Of a stretch of DNA of 10,198 nt, positions 1-6,595 are shown one piece after another; positions within the stretch are counted from its first letter, which is position 1; each line of letters begins with the position of its first letter. The notes under the pieces are model-generated. The model was not told the origin of the DNA. It ran no database searches and worked only from the letters and a program-made list of their open reading frames with translations. The DNA is taken from positions 1-10,198 of the forward strand of contig JBGPND010000190.1 of the NCBI GenBank assembly GCA_041487355.1, given 5' to 3'. Origin of the DNA: JAMXLO01 sp041487355. GTDB lineage: Bacteria; Pseudomonadota; Alphaproteobacteria; Acetobacterales; Acetobacteraceae. The translations under genes and the position numbers were made by a program.

Positions 1-902
1 AGCGCGGTGATCAGCACGATGTCGCCGACCGTGGCCTGTCCCTGCTGCCACAGCAGGATGCCCCAGGCGACCACGCCGGCGATCAGCGCGGCGGTGATCA
101 CGGCATGGATCAGGCGCAGCTTCTCCAGGTAGAGCAGGCTGGCGCGCCGCGCTCCCATCTCGAGGCCGATCGTGGCGCCGATGCGCCGCTGTTCGCGGAA
201 CGTGGCGCCGAACGCCCGCACCACGCCCATGTTGCCGATCACGTCGACCAGCTCGCCGTCCACGGCCGCCGCCTTGGTTGCGAAGCTGCGGTGCAACGGC
301 GTCCCGCGGCGTGCGAGGTGGAACACCAGCGCGCCGAGCCCGGCGGCCACGCCGACCAGCGCGCCCGCCATGGTCGGGTTCACCGCGCCGATGAAGAAGA
401 TGGAGCAGACCACTCCCACGCAGGGCGGCAGCACGTTCCACGACCCGGTATTCTCGGTGGTGAAGGCGGCATTGGCGGTCGCGGTGATGCGGCTGGCCAG
501 CGCACCCGGCAGACGCTCGGCGAAGTAGCTCGGCGAGTGGCCGGCGAGATAGCCGAACAGGTCACGCCTGATGTCGCCGGTCACTGCCACATAGGTGTAG
601 GCCGCCGCCCAGCCACCGACGCGCCACAGCAGATTGTCGGCGGCGACCAGCGTGCACAGCAGGGCGAAGGCCCACCAGATGCGGCCGTCGTTGGTCGGGC
701 CGGCGGCGACGATGTCGATCAGGTGCTTGAGCCCGTACTGGGCGGAGACGGCGCAGATGACCGCCACCAGCACGGAAACGAAGACGATTGCATGGCCGCA
801 GGGATGGCGGCGCACGTAATGCCACAGGAAGCCGATCGGGCGCGCGCGCAGGCGCGACAACTCGGCCGCGTCTTGCCCCAATTCCGCCGCATTCTCCGCC
901 AT
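1..902 (-). CDS. ABC exporter, transmembrane domain (partial, 3' end outside window)
   Basis: Only the first 300 codons are in the window, open to the left edge with no stop. The ATG at 902-900 is fixed by an in-frame TGA at 923-921 with no other start between. The protein begins with about 22 polar residues, then hydrophobic segments at roughly 37-56, 76-105, 156-197 and 264-286, separated by charged loops. This is the layout of a type IV (exporter) ABC transmembrane domain. Family-like stretches include the loop around 208-240 (VDGELVDVIGNMGVVRAFGA, followed by FREQRR) and VGDIVLITA at the cut end, which precedes the last helix in this family. The ATP-binding domain, expected downstream in the same polypeptide, is not visible, so a half-transporter with fused NBD is inferred. 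Substrate cannot be told; the divergent glycosyltransferase hints at, but does not prove, a glycan or lipid substrate. Confidence 0.85.
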   Translation of the reverse strand, partial: MAENAAELGQDAAELSRLRARPIGFLWHYVRRHPCGHAIVFVSVLVAVICAVSAQYGLKHLIDIVAAGPTNDGRIWWAFALLCTLVAADNLLWRVGGWAAAYTYVAVTGDIRRDLFGYLAGHSPSYFAERLPGALASRITATANAAFTTENTGSWNVLPPCVGVVCSIFFIGAVNPTMAGALVGVAAGLGALVFHLARRGTPLHRSFATKAAAVDGELVDVIGNMGVVRAFGATFREQRRIGATIGLEMGARRASLLYLEKLRLIHAVITAALIAGVVAWGILLWQQGQATVGDIVLITA

Positions 903-927
903 GTCACCCGGCCCGTTGGCTCATTTC

Positions 928-944
928 CGGCAGGCAACCTGCCG
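928..944. repeat. Short perfect hairpin in the leader of the ABC exporter gene
   Basis: CGGCAGG and CCTGCCG (7 bp each) flank a CAA loop, 25 bases upstream of the ABC exporter ATG. It lies inside the predicted 5' leader on the minus strand, so it could affect translation or be a protein binding site. On the plus strand it is followed by a T-run, but no plus-strand gene ends here. Confidence 0.35.
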
Positions 945-978
945 ATTTTTCGCCACATTTCCAATCTATAACGACAAA

Positions 979-1008
979 GTGATAAGCGCGAGCCCTGCGC
1001 AAAGTCAA
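979..1008 (-). promoter_or_regulatory. Candidate sigma70-type promoter for the ABC exporter gene
   Basis: Read on the minus strand, TTGACT (1008-1003) matches five of six bases of the -35 consensus. TATCAC (984-979), 18 bases further on, matches four of six of the -10 consensus. Transcription would start near 972, giving a leader of about 70 bases that contains the hairpin at 928-944. This is pattern matching only. Confidence 0.4.
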
Positions 1009-1068
1009 GCGTCAGAAAAGCAGCGCTGATTACTGTTGAACACATAGAAAAACTCGGGGCCCGCCTTC

Positions 1069-2124
1069 ATGCGTATTGCTCAAATCTCTCCGCTCTTCGA
1101 AGCGGTGCCGCCCAAGCTGTACGGTGGCACTGAGCGCGTGGTCTATTCCCTCACCGAGGAGCTGGTCGCGATGGGTCACGACGTGACCCTGTTCGCCAGC
1201 GGTGATTCGGTCACATCAGCCAAGCTGGCGCCGATGCGCGACCAGGCGCTGCGGCTCGATCCCACGGTGACCGACTGGATCGCCATCTACATGCGGATGA
1301 TGGAGCTGATCTATCGCCGCGCCGACGAGTTCGACGTGCTGCACTTCCACACCGACTACTTCCCGCTGTCGCTGTTCAGCCGCCAGCGCACGCCGTTCCT
1401 CACCACGCTGCACGGCCGGCTCGACATCCCGGAGTTCAAGGACGTCTATGAGCTGTTCGACGCGCCGTTCGTGTCGATCTCCGACAGCCAGCGCCGGCCG
1501 ATCCCCCGCCTCAACTGGGTCCGCACGGTGCATCACGGCATGCCGGCGGACCTGCTCACGCCGCAGCCGGTGAAACAGCGGTACCTGGCTTTCCTCGGCC
1601 GCATCTCGCCGGAGAAGGGCGTGGACAAGGCGATCCGCATTGCCGGCGCGTCCGGCATGCCCCTGATGATCGCCGCCAAGGTCGACAACGCCGACCGTGC
1701 CTACTACGAGAGCGAGATCGAGCCGCTGATCAGGCAGAGCCCGCATGTCGAGTTCATCGGCGAGATCAACGACAGCCAGAAGCCGGCGTTCCTGTCCGGC
1801 GCCCATGCGCTGCTGTTCCCGATCGACTGGCCGGAGCCGTTCGGCTTGGTGATGATCGAATCGATGGCCTGCGGCACGCCGGTGATCGCCTTCAACCGCG
1901 GCTCGGTGCCCGAAGTGATCGACGACGGGTTGACCGGCTTCATCGTGCACGACGAGGCAACCGCCATCGCCGCGGTCGATCGGCTGGGCGAGCTGGACAG
2001 GGGCCAGGTGCGCCAGCAGTTCGAGCGCCGCTTCACCGCCCGCCGCATGGCCGAGGACTATCTCGACCTCTACGAGGAGCTGTGCATGGCAAATGCCCCG
2101 CGGCTGCGCGCGGTCACCGGCTGA
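1069..2124 (+). CDS. Glycosyltransferase family 4 (GT-B fold)
   Basis: A 351-residue cytosolic glycosyltransferase of the GT4 (retaining, GT-B) type, transferring a sugar from a nucleotide-sugar donor; acceptor and sugar are unknown. The N-terminal Rossmann half starts MRIAQISP and carries the glycine-rich acceptor-side loop YGGTER (18-23) and a histidine-rich segment LHFHTDYFPL. The C-terminal half opens with FLGRISPEKG (175-184), whose Arg178 and Lys183 are the usual donor-phosphate contacts. It contains the family EX7E motif in EPFGLVMIE, with Glu256 and Glu264, followed by the expected ACGTPVIAFNRGSVPEVI. Length is normal for GT4 and there is no signal peptide or membrane segment. The Shine-Dalgarno is weak (CGGGG about 10 bases upstream of ATG). 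It stands alone as a transcription unit, divergent from the ABC exporter and closed by its own terminator. A role in surface polysaccharide or glycolipid synthesis is inference. Confidence 0.92.
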   Translation: MRIAQISPLFEAVPPKLYGGTERVVYSLTEELVAMGHDVTLFASGDSVTSAKLAPMRDQALRLDPTVTDWIAIYMRMMELIYRRADEFDVLHFHTDYFPLSLFSRQRTPFLTTLHGRLDIPEFKDVYELFDAPFVSISDSQRRPIPRLNWVRTVHHGMPADLLTPQPVKQRYLAFLGRISPEKGVDKAIRIAGASGMPLMIAAKVDNADRAYYESEIEPLIRQSPHVEFIGEINDSQKPAFLSGAHALLFPIDWPEPFGLVMIESMACGTPVIAFNRGSVPEVIDDGLTGFIVHDEATAIAAVDRLGELDRGQVRQQFERRFTARRMAEDYLDLYEELCMANAPRLRAVTG

Positions 2125-2150
2125 CATCGCACCAGCGTGACGGTAACATG

Positions 2151-2186
2151 AAGGCCGGGCAGGCCACCTGCCCGGCCTTCGCTTTT
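2151..2186 (+). terminator. Rho-independent terminator of the glycosyltransferase gene
   Basis: Perfect 13-bp arms (2151-2163 and 2167-2179), very G+C rich, enclose a CCA loop and are followed by CGCTTTT. It begins 26 bases after the glycosyltransferase stop codon and ends 41 bases before the next gene, so it insulates the MFS gene from read-through. Confidence 0.9.
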
Positions 2187-2227
2187 CCGGCTTCACCGTT
2201 ACGGCGTTGAGAGGCTCAGATCGATCC

Positions 2228-3457
2228 ATGATGGCCGTGCGCTGCTGGATCGGGCTCAATGCGCTCAGCTTCTTCACCGCGGCGGTGCAGACCGGGTTCG
2301 GGCCGTTCTTTTCAGTCTATCTGACAGAGCAGGGCTGGAGCCAAAGCGATATTGGCCTGGCACTCAGCATCGGCACCGCCTCCGCCCTGGCCTTCCAGCT
2401 CCCGGCCGGTGCGCTGGTCGATCTGATCCGGCACAAGCGCTTCGCCAACGGCATGGGCCTCATGCTGATCGGCGTCAGCGCCGTGATGCTGGTGGCCGAG
2501 CCCACGCAATCGGCGGTGTGGACTGCGCTGATCGTGCACTCGATCGGTAGCTGCATCCTCGGGCCGGCCATCGCCGCTCTCACGCTCGCGCTATGCGGCC
2601 AGGCTGCCTTCGGCGAGCGGATCGGAACCAATGCCCGCTACGCCTCGCTGGGCAGTGCGCTTGCCGCCGCGCTATTCGGCGCGCTTGCCTACTCTTTCTC
2701 AAACCGTGCGGTGTTCATCGCGACCGCGATCCTGTGTCTGCCGGCCATTACGACACTGCGCCTGTTCCGCGACAGCGACCGTGTCTTCCCGGTGGATCAT
2801 CCGGCTCTGCTCACCGCCAGCGAACTCAGGGAACGGCAACTGCATCCCTGGCATATCTTCCGTGAGCCGGCGCTGCATGTCTTCGCCGTGTGTGCCGTTC
2901 TATTCAATGTGTCGAACGCGGCCATGCTGCCACTCGCTCTGAACGAGTTGGCAAAGCGCACGGGCGAGGCTGGATTTGTCGTGTCGGCGGCGATCATCGT
3001 GCCGCAAGTCGTCGTGGCGCTGTGCTCGCCATGGGTGGGGCGACTGGCACAGGGCATCGGCCGTCGGCCTATCCTGCTGGTCGGCTTCGCGGCGCTGCCG
3101 GTCCGCGGGCTGTTATTCGCCACCCTGCCTGACGCCGTGCCGCTGGTGGCAATGCAGACGCTGGACGGGGTCAGCGCGACGATGTTCGGGCTGATGGTGC
3201 CACTGATCGCGGCGGACGTTACGCGGCGGACCGGCTTCCTCAATCTCGCAATCAGCTCGATCGGCCTGGCCTCGGGTCTGGGTGCCACATTCAGCACGAC
3301 GGCGGCCGGTTGGCTGGCCGACACAGCGGGAACACCAGCCGCCTTTCTTGGCCTCGCGCTCGTCGGGCTCGCCGCGCTGGCACTGGTCTGGACCCTCATG
3401 CCGGAAACCAGGCCCGACAAGCCGTTCACCGGGACGCCAGCCGCGGTCACCGCCTGA
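2228..3457 (+). CDS. Major facilitator superfamily transporter
   Basis: A 409-residue polytopic inner-membrane transporter with about twelve hydrophobic segments in a 6+6 arrangement, split by a hydrophilic central loop at roughly residues 178-210 (FRDSDR through RERQLHPW). MFS motif A lies between helices 2 and 3 as GALVDLIRHKR (61-71), with the expected Gly, Asp and basic cluster. A motif-A-like repeat, WVGRLAQGIGRRP, is in the second half. I chose ATG 2228 because GAGAGG lies 12 bases upstream; a TTG at 2207 has no ribosome binding site and would add a polar 7-residue tail, and ATG 2231 is equally possible. The gene lies 62 bases upstream of an FMN 2-hydroxy-acid dehydrogenase on the same strand without a terminator between. 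Import of a hydroxy acid or related substrate is therefore plausible, but the subfamily and substrate cannot be read from sequence. Confidence 0.88.
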   Translation: MMAVRCWIGLNALSFFTAAVQTGFGPFFSVYLTEQGWSQSDIGLALSIGTASALAFQLPAGALVDLIRHKRFANGMGLMLIGVSAVMLVAEPTQSAVWTALIVHSIGSCILGPAIAALTLALCGQAAFGERIGTNARYASLGSALAAALFGALAYSFSNRAVFIATAILCLPAITTLRLFRDSDRVFPVDHPALLTASELRERQLHPWHIFREPALHVFAVCAVLFNVSNAAMLPLALNELAKRTGEAGFVVSAAIIVPQVVVALCSPWVGRLAQGIGRRPILLVGFAALPVRGLLFATLPDAVPLVAMQTLDGVSATMFGLMVPLIAADVTRRTGFLNLAISSIGLASGLGATFSTTAAGWLADTAGTPAAFLGLALVGLAALALVWTLMPETRPDKPFTGTPAAVTA

Positions 3458-3495
3458 TCCCTCTTGCGATCCGGGCTCTCTGTGGGCCTGATGGC

Positions 3496-3505
3496 GGCAA
3501 TCGAG
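3496..3505 (+). repeat. GGCAATCGAG leader motif, copy 1
   Basis: This 10-base motif ends exactly 14 bases before the ATG of the FMN dehydrogenase at 3520. The same ten bases end exactly 14 bases before the ATG of the alcohol dehydrogenase at 4773. A third copy lies at 4652-4661. Confidence 0.6.
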
Positions 3506-3519
3506 TGGGGGGAAGACCG

Positions 3520-4632
3520 ATGCAAGAAGCGCCGCACCTGACCGAGCTGACCGGCGACTACCAGTGCCTGCACGAATTCATCCTCGCGGCGCGGGCGAAG
3601 GTCGACAGCAATATCTGGGGCTATCTGATTGGCGCCACCGAGAGCGAGACGACGTTGCGGCGCAATCGCGCGGCGCTGGATGCGATCGCGCTGCGCCCGC
3701 GCGTGCTGCGCGACGTCTCCATGGTGGACTGCACCACGAGCTTCCTCGGCATGAAGCTGCGGCTGCCGGTCATGCTGGCGCCGGTCGGCTCGCTAGAATC
3801 CTTCCATCCCGGTGGCGCCGCGACCGCCGGCCGTGGCGCCACAGAATTCGGCGTGCCGATCATCGTCAGCTCGGTGACCAGGCCGGGCCTCGAGGAGGCC
3901 GCGAAGGCGGCGACGGGACCGAAGATCTTCCAGCTCTATGTGCGCGGCGACGACGCCTGGGTGGACGACATCGTGCGGCGCGCGGTGGATGCCGGCTACA
4001 ACGCGTTCTGCATCACGGTGGACACCGCCGCCTACAGCCGGCGCGAGCGCGACATCGCGGCGCGTTTCGTCAAGTCGTGGCGCGCGGCGGCCACCGGCCA
4101 TTCGCACCAGGCGAGCTTCTCCTGGGACAACGTGAAGCGCTTCAAGGACAAGCATCGGATTCCGCTGATCCTGAAGGGCATCGCCACCGGCGAGGACGCC
4201 GCGATCGCCTGCGAGCATGGCGTCGACGTGGTGTATGTGTCGAACCATGGTGGCCGCCAGCTCGATCATGGCCGCGGCTCGATGGACGTGTTGCCGGAGG
4301 TGATGGACGCGGTGCGCGGCCGGGCGCGCGTGATGATCGACGGCAGCATCTCGCGCGGCACCGACGTGGTGAAGGCGATCGCGCTGGGTGCCGATGCGGT
4401 CGCGGTGGGCCGGCTGTATTGCTACGCCCTGGCGGCGGAAGGCGATGCCGGCGTGCACCGGATGCTGGAGATTCTCGAACAGGAGGTAGCGGTGGCGATG
4501 GCACTGGCGGGCGCTCGGAGCCTTGCGGAGCTCAACCGGTCGTTCCTGCATTTCGGCGTGCCGCCGGTGACGGCGCCGCATGTGCACAGCGCCTTCCCGC
4601 TGCTGTTTCCCACGCCTGAGGCACCGCGCTAG
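3520..4632 (+). CDS. FMN-dependent 2-hydroxy-acid dehydrogenase/oxidase (divergent member)
   Basis: A 370-residue TIM-barrel flavoenzyme of the glycolate oxidase/L-lactate dehydrogenase/mandelate dehydrogenase family, oxidising a 2-hydroxy acid to the 2-keto acid. Visible active-site residues, with spinach glycolate oxidase equivalents, are Tyr140 in QLYV (Tyr129), Asp168 (Asp157), Arg175 (Arg164), Lys219 in ILKG (Lys230), and His243 and Arg246 in SNHGGRQLD (His254, Arg257). The N-terminal substrate tyrosine appears kept in NIWGYLIGA. The flavin-phosphate loop is unusual: DGSISRG (274-280) replaces the normal DGGxRRG. ATG 3520 has a strong purine-rich site (GGGGGGAAG, four bases upstream); longer in-frame extensions would overlap the MFS gene. 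It probably shares a transcript with the MFS gene. It is distinct from the two tandem paralogues at the right end, lacking their middle insertion. True substrate (glycolate, lactate, other) is unknown; a lyase or decarboxylating oxidase variant is possible. Confidence 0.9.
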   Translation: MQEAPHLTELTGDYQCLHEFILAARAKVDSNIWGYLIGATESETTLRRNRAALDAIALRPRVLRDVSMVDCTTSFLGMKLRLPVMLAPVGSLESFHPGGAATAGRGATEFGVPIIVSSVTRPGLEEAAKAATGPKIFQLYVRGDDAWVDDIVRRAVDAGYNAFCITVDTAAYSRRERDIAARFVKSWRAAATGHSHQASFSWDNVKRFKDKHRIPLILKGIATGEDAAIACEHGVDVVYVSNHGGRQLDHGRGSMDVLPEVMDAVRGRARVMIDGSISRGTDVVKAIALGADAVAVGRLYCYALAAEGDAGVHRMLEILEQEVAVAMALAGARSLAELNRSFLHFGVPPVTAPHVHSAFPLLFPTPEAPR

Positions 4633-4666
4633 CATCCGACGATAGAGCAAGGGCAATCGAGCGAGC

Positions 4667-4696
4667 GTAGGGCGGAAAAGCGCAGCGCATTCCGCC
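4667..4696 (+). repeat. REP-like palindromic unit A
   Basis: It starts GTAGGGCGGA and folds as GGCGGAA (4671-4677) with TTCCGCC (4690-4696) around a GCGC-rich loop. The GTAGGGCGG head is shared with unit B, ten bases downstream. This is the style of REP sequences dispersed between genes of many proteobacteria. Confidence 0.7.
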
Positions 4697-4700
4697 AGTT

Positions 4701-4750
4701 CCGGATGGTAGGGCGGGTTACGCCTTCGGCTAACCCGCCCTACCATCCGG
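4701..4750. repeat. REP-like palindromic unit B, 20-bp perfect inverted repeat
   Basis: Perfect 20-bp arms (4701-4720 and 4731-4750) flank CGCCTTCGGC, whose GCC/GGC can extend the stem with one bulged base. With unit A it makes a REP doublet between the FMN dehydrogenase and the alcohol dehydrogenase. Its right arm ends 11 bases before the Shine-Dalgarno of the latter, so in RNA it could terminate or stabilise the upstream message and modulate initiation of the downstream one. Confidence 0.8.
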
Positions 4751-4772
4751 CAATCGAGCAAAGGAGGAAACC

Positions 4773-5825
4773 ATGCGCGGCGTAGTGTTTACCGGCGGTC
4801 GTGAGCTGGAGACGATGGAGTTTCCCGACCCCACACCTGGTCCGGACGAGGTGGTGGTCGAGATGAAGGCCTCTGGCATGTGCGGCAGTGACCTGCACCA
4901 GTACCGTCGGCCGAAGGGAACGACGCGCGCCGCGACGGGCTTCCCGCAGAACCCCGATCCGGTGATCGCCGGGCACGAACCGTGCGGCGTGGTGGCCGCG
5001 GTGGGTCCCGGCGTGTCGGAGAAGGAAGCGCGCGTCGGTGCCAGGGTGATGGTGCACCACTACCAGGGCTGCACGCAGTGCAATCACTGCCGCTCCGGTT
5101 GGCAGCAGCTCTGCCAGGAAGTGCCGGTGAAGGTCTACGGCAGCAACTCGCATGGCGGGCACGCCAAATACCTGAAAGTGCCGGCGAACACGCTGGTGCC
5201 GCTGCCGGACGAGATCAGCTTCGCCGCCGGCGCGGCGATCTCCTGCGGGTCCGGCACGGCGTACAGCGCGCTGCGGCGGATGCGTCTGTCCGGCTATGAC
5301 ACCATCGCGATCTTCGGCCAGGGGCCGGTCGGCCTGGCCGGCACGCAGTTCGCCAAGGCGATGGGCGCGCGGGTGATCGCGCTCGACGTCAATCCGCAGC
5401 GCCTGGAGCGCGCCAAGCAGTTCGGTGCGGACGAGGTGGTGGACCCGGGCTCGAACGATCCGATCGCGGCGATCAAGGACCTGACGCATGGCCGCTACGC
5501 CGACCTGACGCTGGATACCTCGAGCAATCCGGAAGCGCGGCTGAACGCGATTCGCAGCACCAAGGTGTGGGGTACGATGTGCTTCGTCGGCGAAGGCGGC
5601 AACGTGACGATAGATGTGAGCCCGCATCTGCTGCGTCGTCAGCTCACGCTGATCGCGTCCTGGACCTTCTCCAACATCATCCAGGCCGAATGCGCGCAGT
5701 TCGTCGTCGAACGCAAGATCGACGTCGACCGGCTGTTCACCCATCGCTGGAAGCTCGAGCAGGCGGAGGAGGCATACAAGCTGTTCGACCACCAGTCGGA
5801 CGGCAAGGGCGTGTTCCTGATGTGA
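4773..5825 (+). CDS. Zinc-dependent alcohol dehydrogenase, MDR superfamily
   Basis: A 350-residue NAD(P)-dependent medium-chain alcohol/polyol dehydrogenase. The GroES-like catalytic domain carries the catalytic-zinc ligands Cys37 (MCGSD) and His68-Glu69 (AGHEP). The structural-zinc lobe has all four cysteines, Cys100, Cys103, Cys106 and Cys114, in the standard C-x2-C-x2-C-x7-C spacing. Cys158 in SCGSGTAYSA is a candidate third catalytic ligand. The Rossmann nucleotide-binding loop is FGQGPVG (181-187). All key residues are present and the length is normal. The start is firm: AGGAGG (4762-4767) is five bases from the ATG. The gene follows the FMN dehydrogenase on the same strand after the REP doublet and shares its GGCAATCGAG leader motif, suggesting joint expression. 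The relatives include sorbitol, threonine and butanediol dehydrogenases; which substrate is used here cannot be told, but interconversion of a hydroxy-aldehyde, diol or polyol fits the neighbouring aldolase. Confidence 0.92.
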   Translation: MRGVVFTGGRELETMEFPDPTPGPDEVVVEMKASGMCGSDLHQYRRPKGTTRAATGFPQNPDPVIAGHEPCGVVAAVGPGVSEKEARVGARVMVHHYQGCTQCNHCRSGWQQLCQEVPVKVYGSNSHGGHAKYLKVPANTLVPLPDEISFAAGAAISCGSGTAYSALRRMRLSGYDTIAIFGQGPVGLAGTQFAKAMGARVIALDVNPQRLERAKQFGADEVVDPGSNDPIAAIKDLTHGRYADLTLDTSSNPEARLNAIRSTKVWGTMCFVGEGGNVTIDVSPHLLRRQLTLIASWTFSNIIQAECAQFVVERKIDVDRLFTHRWKLEQAEEAYKLFDHQSDGKGVFLM

Positions 5826-5848
5826 TGCGGTATGAGCCTGCATTTCAT

Positions 5849-5928
5849 CGTCATGGCCGGGCTTGACCCGGCCATCTCTCGCAGCACTGGTGCTGGGACA
5901 GATGCCCGGGCCAAGCGCGGGCATGACG
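5849..5928. repeat. Composite palindromic intergenic repeat
   Basis: Three hairpins lie in a row: ATGGCCGGG/CCCGGCCAT (5853-5861/5867-5875), CAGCAC/GTGCTG (5882-5887/5890-5895) and ATGCCCG/CGGGCAT (5902-5908/5918-5924). All are enclosed by outer arms CGTCATG (5849-5855) and CATGACG (5922-5928). Repeats of this look are common between genes in Alphaproteobacteria. It begins 24 bases after the alcohol dehydrogenase stop and ends 13 bases before the aldolase start, so it could end the first message and forms much of the leader of the second. Confidence 0.75.
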
Positions 5929-5941
5929 GTTGAGAAACGGC

Positions 5942-6589
5942 GTGGGCGGCGGGGAGGTGCGCCAACAGGTCGCGACGGTCTACCGCGAGGTTGGCCGCCG
6001 CGGGCTGATTGCCGGCAGCTCCGGCAATGTCAGCCACCGTACGCGCACGGGAATGATCATCACGCCCTCCGGCTGTTCGGCGGACACACTGGAACCTGAT
6101 GGGCTGGTGGCGGTGACTCTCGCCGGCGACGTGAAGGGCACAGCGGCGCCGTCCAGCGAATGGGCGATGCACGCGGCGATCTATCTTGCCTATCCATCGG
6201 CGCAGTGCATCGTGCACACCCATGCCGATGCCTGCACCGCGCTCGCCTGCCTCAACGAGGGACTGCCGCCATTCCACTACATGGTGGCGAACTTCGGCGG
6301 CGACGACGTGCGCTGCGCGCCCTACGTCACGTTCGGCACGCCGGAACTGGCGCGCCTCGCGGTGGCAGCGCTCGCCGGGCGCACCGCCTGTCTGCTCGCC
6401 AACCACGGCATGATCGTGCACGCGCCGACGGCGGACCGGGCGCTCTCCGCTGCGATCGTGCTGGAAACGCTGTGCCGGCAGTACTTGCTGGCGCGCTCAG
6501 CCGGCGCAGTGCGATTGCTGACGGCTGACGAAATGCGCGCCGCGCATGAACGGTACAGGACCTACGGTCAGGCCGGAGCGCGCGGATAG
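5942..6589 (+). CDS. Class II aldolase, L-fuculose-phosphate aldolase (FucA) type
   Basis: A 215-residue zinc-dependent class II aldolase/adducin-family enzyme that would reversibly cleave a phosphorylated sugar to dihydroxyacetone phosphate and a short hydroxy-aldehyde. With the GTG start at 5942 the residues fall at the same numbers as in E. coli FucA: Asn29 in SSGNVS, Ser71-Ser72-Glu73 in PSSEW, zinc ligands His92 and His94 in VHTHADA and His155 in ANHGM, and Tyr113. The total length also equals FucA's. This supports GTG 5942 over the in-frame TTG at 5930, although its ribosome binding site is weak (GAGAAA four bases upstream). It follows the alcohol dehydrogenase after a palindromic repeat and converges on alanine dehydrogenase. 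Relatives include rhamnulose-, ribulose- and 4-phospho-erythronate-type aldolases, decarboxylases and epimerases, so the substrate is open. No sugar kinase or isomerase is in view. Confidence 0.85.
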   Translation: MGGGEVRQQVATVYREVGRRGLIAGSSGNVSHRTRTGMIITPSGCSADTLEPDGLVAVTLAGDVKGTAAPSSEWAMHAAIYLAYPSAQCIVHTHADACTALACLNEGLPPFHYMVANFGGDDVRCAPYVTFGTPELARLAVAALAGRTACLLANHGMIVHAPTADRALSAAIVLETLCRQYLLARSAGAVRLLTADEMRAAHERYRTYGQAGARG

Positions 6590-6595
6590 CGTACA

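Larger units (their letters stand above)
4633..4761 (+). repeat. Imperfect flanking repeats around the REP-like pair
   Basis: CATCCGACGATAGAGCAA (4633-4650) and CATCCGGCAATCGAGCAA (4744-4761) match at 15 of 18 positions and bracket the palindromic units. In addition GGCAATCGAGC occurs identically at 4652-4662 and 4749-4759. They could be traces of target duplication on insertion of the palindromes, or of local slippage. Confidence 0.4.

Noticed and set aside
928..951. Hairpin plus T-run on the plus strand as a Rho-independent terminator
   Set aside because: No plus-strand gene ends before it; both flanking genes diverge from this gap, so a terminator there has nothing to terminate.
105..971. 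Long plus-strand open frame of 288 codons opposite the ABC exporter
   Set aside because: It is rich in Arg, His, Ala and Gly with no recognisable fold, and lies antisense to a convincing membrane-domain frame; a GC-driven shadow.
2207..2227. TTG start for the MFS transporter
   Set aside because: No ribosome binding site precedes it, and the added residues are polar and atypical before the first helix; ATG 2228 preferred, though not proven.
1216..2277. 353-codon minus-strand open frame opposite the glycosyltransferase
   Set aside because: Its composition (runs of RR, HR, AV, ED) is typical of a shadow frame, while the opposite strand encodes a complete GT4 enzyme with all motifs.
3310..3519. 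In-frame upstream extension of the FMN dehydrogenase
   Set aside because: It would overlap the MFS gene by about 150 bases and adds an Arg-rich non-homologous tail; ATG 3520 has a strong ribosome binding site.
3564..4619. 351-codon plus-strand frame within the FMN dehydrogenase
   Set aside because: Low-complexity Arg/Gly/Ala-rich shadow in another frame of a gene with intact catalytic motifs.
4740..5924. 394-codon minus-strand frame opposite the alcohol dehydrogenase
   Set aside because: No family features; the sense strand holds all zinc-binding cysteines and a perfect ribosome binding site.
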